The position numbers and the translations under genes were made by a program. The notes below the pieces were generated by a model, which made no database searches, was not told where the DNA came from, and worked only from the letters and a program-made list of their open reading frames with translations. Source: Iris pallida (lineage: Eukaryota; Streptophyta; Magnoliopsida; Asparagales; Iridaceae). Taken from it: a DNA stretch of 64,000 nucleotides. Location: positions 47,501-111,500 of the forward strand of contig JANAVB010004105.1 of assembly GCA_029216955.1 (NCBI GenBank), read 5' to 3'. This document shows, piece after piece, positions 57,460 to 64,000 of this stretch. Numbering within the stretch: the stretch's first letter is position 1; the number at the start of each line of letters is the position of its first letter.

Positions 57460-59086
57460 ACTTAGCTATCCACTAAGCCCCAATTTGAGAATTCTCACTA
57501 AAATCCTGTGCACCTATAGTAACTTTACTCATGAGAACTTTCACATCCCCTTGTATCCTCTTGATAACCAGATAACCAGTGCCTTACAGGAGAACTCTTG
57601 CTTAAACATCCTATTGTTCCTTTCTCTCCAGATGTGCTAGACAGCTGCTGTCAGTCATAACCTCAGAAGGATATATATCTTGGAAGCTTTCTACTATACC
57701 AAACTATCTCCATCACCTCCTGAAGAATGCATGTTCTTTTATTTTTTAGACCCAGTTTTAGTCTACATAGCTTCCATATATAAGCAGAATAACTGCACTT
57801 GAAGAACAAGTGGTCCATACTCACTATTTCAGTTTGATATAAAGGGCAAGTCTGATCCACCTAAACACCCCCACTGCAGCAAGCTATCCTTACTTACAGC
57901 CTCTCTAGTATAAGTTTTATACAAGCAAGCATTAATCTTGAGACAGTGACCCTTGAATCAGACAACTGTATGCCAGCCCACTTCAAGGTAGGCGGGCCTG
58001 AGTAGTTCAATAGCAGATCTTAGTGTAAACTTTTCTGTAGAGGAGCCTAGCCATTCCCAGTATCTTCTCCTTCCTGAGCTTGGATTCCCACCCTCTGTAT
58101 AGCAACAATAAATTGTCTTATGACTAGTAACCTATCTGTGTTCCAATCACCATTTGCAATAACTTCAGTAACAGTAGTATTACCCATAAGCAAATGCAGA
58201 GCAGCCCACCATAACTTGTCAATAATTCTGCCTTCCTCCATTCAAGGATCAAACCATACTGAAGTGGTTAAACAATTGGCTATTCTCTTTCTAATAATTG
58301 ATGACCCACTTATCTACTCCTTATAATAGTCTATAATTTAACAAAAGAATTATTGTTCTCCCACTCCCAAATTGGTCTATCTTTGACATATTTGCTCTCA
58401 TCCAGGATGCCCACATAGACTCCTCTTTGAGGATCTTCCAAAGAAGCTTTGAAGCATAGGTCTCCTTTAAGAGTTGCAATCTGGTCATCCCCAATCCCCA
58501 CCCCCCCCCCCCCCCCCCACCCCACCCCCTCCCCACCCCCCCACCCCCCCACCCCAAAAAGAAAAAAAAGAAAACCACCCACCCACCCAACCCCCGGTCT
58601 TTTTTTTTGCAGAGACTCTCAATTGATTGTTTGAATACCTCAATAAAGGAGATTACAGATTTGATAAGCATAAACCTTCCAGTGAAGGATAGCAACTTAC
58701 TACGCTATCCCTCCAATCTTTTAGAACAGTACTGAATCAGAGAATGACACTCCTGAGATTTTAGGTAGTGCACAGCAAGCATAGCCCAAGGTATTTAGCA
58801 GGAAGACCCCCCCCCCCTCCCTCTTCCAACTGTAGGATCTCCATCAGCCTCTTGTTTCTGCAGCAAATCTTTTTTGATTATTGATTGCTAATCCTATGTG
58901 TGCTGATAACTCTGAGAGAAGCTCCGATATACTGCTTGCATTATGCTTGGTGACTACTATAAAGATCAGGAGATCATCAGCATACATCAAATGAGACACT
59001 GTAGGCCTAATGTTATGGGACCGAGTGTAAACCAAACCTTTCTCCTCCCCAATAGAAAGTAGGATGGACAGATATTCCATGACTAG
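57460..59086 (-). pseudogene. L1 LINE remnant, copy 2
   Basis: Minus-strand blocks appear in order leftward: SHLMYADDLLIFI (intact YADD, frame 58844-59080), SFTGRFMLIKSV and KLLWKILKEESMWASWM (58321-58695), NGDWNTDRL (58047-58241), a zf-RVT-like HLFFKCSYSAYIWK (57663-57860) and a HIWRERNNRMF block near 57590. Frames are broken many times. On the right it is cut by the copia LTR at 59087, so the element may continue beyond the copia insertion. Confidence 0.82.
58493..58560. repeat. C-rich homopolymer block in LINE copy 2
   Basis: C runs interrupted by single A or T. The predicted protein frames across it are almost all Gly or Pro. It splits the LINE frame. Confidence 0.85.
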
Positions 59087-59203
59087 TGTTGAGAACTAAT
59101 AAGGGATTTAGTCCCACATTGAAAAATGTAATATAAAGAGGAGCTAGACTCCCTATAAGTAGTGGAGTAGCCAATCAATAAGATATAACAATTATTCTCT
59201 ACA
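59087..59203 (+). mobile_element. 5' LTR of copia element N (117 bp)
   Basis: The repeat starts TGTTGAGAACTAATAAGG and ends TTCTCTACA, followed directly by the PBS. It contains a TATA-like AATATAAAG. ACTAG lies before it (59082-59086); the matching 3' flank is beyond the window. The short LTR is in the range of small copia families. Confidence 0.8.
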
Positions 59204-59216
59204 TGGTATCAGAGCC
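59204..59216 (+). other. primer-binding site of copia N
   Basis: TGGTATCAGAGCC, matching the 3' end of initiator tRNA-Met, directly after the LTR. Confidence 0.85.
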
Positions 59217-59953
59217 ATACCACAAAAAAAAATATTTTCTCATCCTAACCCTTCCGACCCCCCCCCCCCCCCCCTCTGCCGACCCTAACCCTAACCCTAA
59301 CCTCCCTGCCGCCCACCCCCTGCCGACCACCCCACCTCCTGCCTCCCTGCCGCCCACTCCCTGCCGACCCTAACCCCCCTCCTTGCCTCCTTGCCGACCC
59401 TAACCCTAACCTCCATGCCGCCCACTCCCTGCCGCCCTACCCCCTGCCGACCACCCCCTGCCGACCCCCCCCCAGCCCTGCCCGACGCCCCCCCTGCCGT
59501 TCCCCACCCCCTGCCGACCCCCACCCACACCTGCTGCTGACCCCCCCCCCCCCCCCCCGACGCCCTCCCACACCCCCCGACGCCGACCCACCTGCTGCTG
59601 TAATCCCCCCTTTTCAATAAAAAAAACAAAAAAAAACCCTAATTTGAGAGGGAGATTATGTGGGCGATTATTCGAAGACGGATGGATGTCAAATGCTTTA
59701 TTTGCACCTTCTGTTCCTAGATTACGCCCTCCGGAACTACAAATGCTTTATTTGTTTTCCGTTCTCGATCTGCAAATTAGGATCTCCATGCGCGCGCCGG
59801 TGTTGGCCATGTTAACCGCGCATTCGTAAGGTCTCTGTTGAAGACTTTACATTAAGACGACGACGACGAAGCCGACGAAGACGACGAAGCTGACGAAGAC
59901 GATGACGAAGCCGACGAAGACGACGACGACGACGAATCACAGTTGAAGACGCC
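59217..59953 (+). other. C-rich leader of copia N
   Basis: It includes C runs at 59259-59274 and 59541-59558, short CCCTAA-type repeats near 59281-59303, and imperfect GAC/GAA trinucleotide repeats at 59856-59935 ending just before the gag ATG. There is no supported ORF. Confidence 0.7.
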
Positions 59954-61165
59954 ATGGATTCGATCAGTGGTAAACTGACAGCAGACGAGATGAAGGTCTT
60001 GGTTGATGATATTTTATCAAAGAGATTAACCGAGGCGACCCCACGTGTGATCCATACTGATGTGGATCCGTCATCCTACAAAATGGGGAAGCTGGACAAG
60101 CTGGAGACGAAGTTGGAAGGAACGTCCAATTACTTGAAATGGTCACGGCAGGCCATGCGGACGCTGAAGGGCCGTGGCTTGGTTGGCTACATCAATGGCC
60201 AAACCAAGGCGCCAGATGATCCCTCCTCAAAGGAGTTTGCTATTTGGAAAATTGTCAACAATGTTGTGGCTGGATGGTTGACAGCCTCCTTGACCGACCA
60301 GGTGTCGGACAATGTCGAGGCGATGGAGGCTGCTGCTGATATATGGCAGACTTTGAAGGATATGTACTCAGGCTCGGGCAATCCTATGCGGGTCTTCCAA
60401 CTGCAGGATGAACTTGATAGGGTGGCCCAGGACGACCGCATCATCTCTGAGTATGCAGCACTGTTGAAGAAGTACTGGTCTGATCTGGATCACTATGATC
60501 CTCTTGGGATGGAAGATGCCCAGGTCGAACCAGCATTTGTGAAACATTTCCAAAAGTTCTTGGATTATATTTCGCGTCAACGGATGATGAAGTTCTTGAA
60601 GGGTCTTAACCCTGTGTTTGAGCATAGAAGGAATGTCCTCCTAGCACAGCCCATGCTTCCAACCTTAGAAGAAGTCATAGCTGCCATGGCACAAGAAGAG
60701 GCTCGCTTGAAGTTGATGCCCAACAAGGGCTCTTTCCAGGGGGAGCAAGCCGCTGTTGACAAGTCTGCCCTTGCCGCCTTCAATCAGCCTCCCTCTGTGG
60801 CCGGTGTTTGCCACAACTGTGGTGACTCAGGGCATTACATCAGATTTTGTCCAAAACTCCTGCACAGTCAGTCAAGTGATCGTGGACGGAGCCACGACGG
60901 ACGTCGTGGTGGTAGAGGCGGTTATGCTGGTAGAAGGAGAAATTATTCTGGAGGACACAAAGCTAATCTGGCGGAGGAAGGGGGCGACAATCACCTGGCT
61001 GAGTTAACCCCTCTTGAGAAGGAGTTCCTCGCGAAGTTACGCAGCACAAAGCTGGGTTCGGACGGCAGTCATGGGACGTCATCTACCTCGGGGGACCACA
61101 TCACTTGCTTTGCCCAAACCGGCACAGGTATACATGCGCGTGCTCTTGCGGCAGCTGTCCACTAA
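59954..61165 (+). CDS. Ty1/copia gag, element N
   Basis: An open frame of 403 codons from an ATG after the leader. It has a copia capsid-like first part, with a SNYLKWSRQAMRTLKGRGL block near residues 57-75 and an AIWKIVNNVV block. A CCHC zinc knuckle follows (Cys286, Cys289, His294, Cys299 in CHNCGDSGHYIRFC), then a Gly/Arg-rich nucleic-acid-binding tail. It ends with TAA at 61163-61165, immediately before the protease in the same frame. Its length and uninterrupted frame contrast with the broken pol, so it may still be translated. Confidence 0.88.
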   Translation: MDSISGKLTADEMKVLVDDILSKRLTEATPRVIHTDVDPSSYKMGKLDKLETKLEGTSNYLKWSRQAMRTLKGRGLVGYINGQTKAPDDPSSKEFAIWKIVNNVVAGWLTASLTDQVSDNVEAMEAAADIWQTLKDMYSGSGNPMRVFQLQDELDRVAQDDRIISEYAALLKKYWSDLDHYDPLGMEDAQVEPAFVKHFQKFLDYISRQRMMKFLKGLNPVFEHRRNVLLAQPMLPTLEEVIAAMAQEEARLKLMPNKGSFQGEQAAVDKSALAAFNQPPSVAGVCHNCGDSGHYIRFCPKLLHSQSSDRGRSHDGRRGGRGGYAGRRRNYSGGHKANLAEEGGDNHLAELTPLEKEFLAKLRSTKLGSDGSHGTSSTSGDHITCFAQTGTGIHARALAAAVH

Positions 61166-61585
61166 CCACGTTGGATTATGGACTCTGGGACATCTCGCCA
61201 TGTCACGGGATCCCGCGGTGAGTTCCAGGACTATACTCACCTACAGACGCCGGAGAGCATTCAAACTGCTGATGGTAACTCCAGCCCTGTCATGGGTAAA
61301 GGCACTGTCGCATGCACCCTTCTCTCACTCTCACCAATGTCTTACATGCTCCGTCTTTTCCTGTCAATCTTCTTTCTATTAGTACCATTATTCTTGATCT
61401 TAACTGTACCGTTTTCTTTGACATTCCTACGGTGACCTTTCAGGAGAATGGGACAGGACGACAACTAGGAACTGGCACATGGCATAAGGGGCTGTGGTAC
61501 TTGGACAGGACTGGACTGGACAAAGCATTGGCATCTCTGGTAGCAGACACCACCGGAAGATTCACGGCGCAGTGTAGAAGATGAA
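61166..61585 (+). pseudogene. copia N protease and pre-integrase, frameshifted
   Basis: The active-site block WIMDSGTSRHVTG is encoded near 61169-61207 in the gag frame. At about 61317 the frame must shift by one base to stay in the LTLTNVLHAPSF and NLLSIS blocks. A second shift near 61570 returns to the original frame for the integrase. These two opposite changes would be compensating in reading frame, but the segment between them is out of frame with gag. The domain is a retropepsin of the copia polyprotein. Confidence 0.75.
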
Positions 61586-63040
61586 TTGCTACTCTACCAC
61601 CAGCGTATCGGTCATTCTTCTTTTAAAGTTATTAGTCGCATGTATCCGTCCTTGTACCAAAGGGCTAATAAAGAGAAGTTATTTTGTCATGCTTGTGAGT
61701 TGGGTAAACATACCAGAAGCACGTATGTGAGTTCCGGTAGTAGAAGTTCGACTGCTTTTGATATGATACATTCGGACGTCTGGGGCCCTTGTCCTACAAC
61801 CGGTATTAACGGTTTTTGATGGTTCGTCACTTTTATTGATTGTTATACTCGCGTGACATGGGTGTACCTTATGAAGAATTAAAGTGACGTCTTTGAGGCG
61901 TTTCGCGACTTTCATCGCCGGGTAGAAACTCAATATGGCACTAAAATTAAGTGCTTACGGTCTGACAATGGAACGGAGTATACAAATAAGACGGTTGCTG
62001 AGTATTTATCCACTCATGGTATACTACACCAAACTTCTTGTGCCTATACACCGGCACAAAATGGTGTGGCCGAACGGAAGAACAGACACCTGCTGGAGGT
62101 CGCACGGACGATGATGCTGGCTATGAATGTTCCGAAACACTTATGGGGACAGACGGTGTTAACGGCATCTTATCTCATCAACAGAATGCCATCTCAGGTA
62201 TTGGACTGGAAGACACCGTTGGAGATGCTTACTGGTGCAACCACGTACACTGTTCTACCGAAAGTATTTGGGTGTGTATGTTTTGTCCAAGATAATAGGC
62301 CAGGAGTTGGCAAACTGGATCCTAGAGCGGTTAAATGTATCTTTTTCGGGTACACGGCAACTCAGAAGGGATACGCATGTTGGAGCCCAGTTGAGCGGAA
62401 CATGTTTGTAAGCATGGACGTTACATTCAGAGAACTGGAACCATATTATGGTTCGGATGACGGTTCGGCATTTGTTGACACACCTAACACAGAGGGTGTT
62501 AGATGTGAGGGGAAGAAATTAAGTCCATCTGTGGTAGTCGGATCGGTCCCATGTCCGGTCGTGAAAAACTGGACGAAAGGGAAAGAAAGCAGTGACTCCG
62601 ATACAGAAGATGAAGAAGATACATATGTTAAACAGGGGGAGCAGCAGACAATGGAAAAGGAACAGGGGGAGCAGCAGACAATGGAAAAGGAGCTCCAAGT
62701 CTACAGAAGAAGACAGCAGAAGTCCAGTATTGTGCCTGTACCGTGCCCTGTGCCTTCTGTACCAAGTCCATCGTCTACTCCTGCTCCAACTCTTGAAGAT
62801 GTTGCCCCCGCACAGAATCAATCTGATTCTGATGCGGATCTCTCTGACTCTGATGGTATGATCTCTCCACCACCTATTGCTCCCTTAAGGATATCTTCTC
62901 GCATCAATGCGGGTAAGGCTCCTAGTCGTTTTGATGATTATGAACATGATATTGCCAACTACCTGTCTTATTCTAACATTTCTTCGAATTATCGAGCCTT
63001 CATAGCATCATTAGACTCTACTTCGTTGCCCAAAAGTTGA
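61586..63040 (+). pseudogene. copia N integrase and acidic linker, with stops
   Basis: In one frame the sequence encodes a pre-integrase YHQRIGHSSFK block, the integrase core with a DMIHSDVWGPCP block, SDNGTEYTN, a PAQNGVAERKNRHL block holding the catalytic Glu, then a C-terminal region with a FGCVCFVQ block and an acidic, Ser/Pro-rich linker before RT. TGA at 61817-61819, TAA at 61880-61882 and TGA at 63038-63040 interrupt it. The open part 62066-63040 is 324 codons. It is inactive as a continuous polyprotein. Confidence 0.8.
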
Positions 63041-64000
63041 CAGGAAGCAAAGAAAGATCCAAGGTGGAAAGCTGCAATGATGGAAGAACTTGGGGCACTG
63101 GAAAAAAAAAGACGTGGGAGCTGGTTTCATTACCCAAAGGGAAGAAAACTGTGGGATGCAAATGGGTGTACACAGTAAAGGAGACGTCAAAAGAAAAGGT
63201 GGAACGATACAAGGCGAGGTTGGTTGCAAAGGGATACACACAATCATATGGCATCGATTATGATGAGACGTTTGCTCCAGTAGCGAAAATGAGCACCGTA
63301 AGAACTCTGGTCTCCATTGCAGCAAACTATGGGTGGAAGCTATACCAATTAGATGTGAAGAATGCCTTTCTCCATGGGAACCTGCAAGAAGAAGTGTACA
63401 TGGAACTCCCGCCAGGGTGCTACGCTACAGAATCAGACGGAGGAACGTCGCATGGAAAAGTGTGCAAACTAAAGAAGTCGCTATATGAGCTCAAGCAATC
63501 TCCTCGAGCCTGGTTTGACAGATTCAGAAAGGCTGTTACAGGCATGGGATACTATCAAGCAAATACAGATCATACGGTCTTTCTTCAGCATGCAAGAGGC
63601 CACATCACTATACTTGTTGTATATGTGGATGATATAGTAATCACAGGTAATGATGAAGCCGAGATCGCTAAGCTGAAGTCAAAACTCGCGAAGGAGTTTG
63701 AAGTGAAGGATCTAGGAACGATGAGGTACTTTCTAGGTATCGAGGTGTGTGAAGGCAAACAAAGAATTGTTCTCTCACAGAGAAAATACACACTAGATCT
63801 GCTGAAGGAGACAGGGATACTGGGATGCAAAGCAGCAGTCACTCCAATTGACCAGAAGTGTAAGTTTGGAGCAGAAGCAGGAGAGCCAGTTGATCGTGAA
63901 AGATATCAACGACTTGTAGGGAGATTGATTTATCTGGGGCACACTCGTCCTGATATTTCATTTGCGGTGAGTGTAGTAAGTCGTTACATGCATGATCCAA
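63041..64000 (+). pseudogene. copia N reverse transcriptase, cut by window edge
   Basis: After a frameshift in an A run (63102-63110) the frame is open from about 63112 to the window end. It has GCKWVYTVK, RYKARLVAKGYTQ, QLDVKNAFLHG, SLYELKQSPRAWF, the YVDDIVITG catalytic box near 63619-63645, a RYFLGIEV block and the start of RNase H-linked LGHTRPDISFAVS. It is highly conserved, so the copia insertion seems young compared with the gypsy pieces. The in-frame stop and shift upstream suggest a defective element. Confidence 0.85.

Noticed and set aside
58321..58695. Gly-rich ORFs over the C block
   Set aside because: The poly-Gly part is a homopolymer artefact within LINE copy 2; only the flanking LINE motifs are real.
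59281..59303. CCCTAA repeats as telomere sequence
   Set aside because: Only three or so copies in a C-rich retroelement leader that repeats CCTGCCGACC phrases.
59297..59629. Gly/Arg-rich minus-strand ORFs
   Set aside because: Antisense of the C-rich copia leader, with no domain.

Overview
This window is plant nuclear DNA, almost certainly from an angiosperm. It has two split or single-exon plant genes embedded in retrotransposon wreckage: Ty3/gypsy chromovirus-type and Ty1/copia elements, L1 LINEs, tRNA-derived SINEs and MITEs. The glycosylase gene has strongly GC-rich first exons and AT-richer later exons. That gradient is common in monocots, but I cannot assign a family or species.

Region 1 (1-38.2 kb) is a nested retrotransposon block with no host gene. 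The oldest recognisable layer is a Ty1/copia element (H). Its gag/protease remnant is at 14.0-15.2 kb, its RNase H at 17.1-17.7 kb, and its C-terminal tail, polypurine tract and 3' LTR at 37.8-38.2 kb. Later insertions pushed these pieces apart. A minus-strand gypsy element (C) sits at 9.8-14.0 kb with gag, protease, RT, primer-binding site (PBS) and 5' LTR. A second gypsy 5' LTR (A, 903-9266) is interrupted by an LTR-like element (E), itself interrupted by a solo LTR (F). The 17.7-37.8 kb interval holds an LTR (K) split by solo LTR D, then a non-autonomous gypsy element (G). The 5' LTR of G carries two further solo LTRs (B and L2). Five-base target-site duplications fix several of these events exactly: GTATC for B, CTGTT for D and CCTGA for L2.

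The most unusual signal is inside the long LTRs F, G, L2, K and D. All five carry a short ORF end of 30-39 codons that begins at the same phase just after an AG (lost in L2), has a Tyr-Tyr core and ends in a stop. In F, G, L2 and D a second short segment lies upstream and ends at a GC donor of the form AG|GCAAGTA. This looks like a spliced, LTR-encoded small ORF with a conserved GC-AG intron.

Region 2 (38.2-41.4 kb) has a truncated SIRE-like copia fragment (M), whose LTR holds a 76-bp tandem repeat, followed by AT-rich intergenic DNA.

Region 3 (41.4-51.0 kb) holds the host genes. A four-exon HhH-GPD DNA glycosylase (41410-48681, 272 aa) has catalytic Lys and Asp at endonuclease III spacing and a 6.3-kb second intron filled with MITEs and SINEs. 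A single-exon C2H2 zinc-finger repressor of the GIS/ZFP5/ZFP8 type lies at 50361-51041. A SINE with a perfect 11-bp target duplication and a foldback MITE lie between the two genes.

Region 4 (51.0-64.0 kb) has intergenic tandem repeats, two adjacent minus-strand L1 LINE remnants, one with its C-terminal part inverted, and a plus-strand Ty1/copia element (N). N starts at 59087 with a 117-bp LTR and runs off the right edge within reverse transcriptase.
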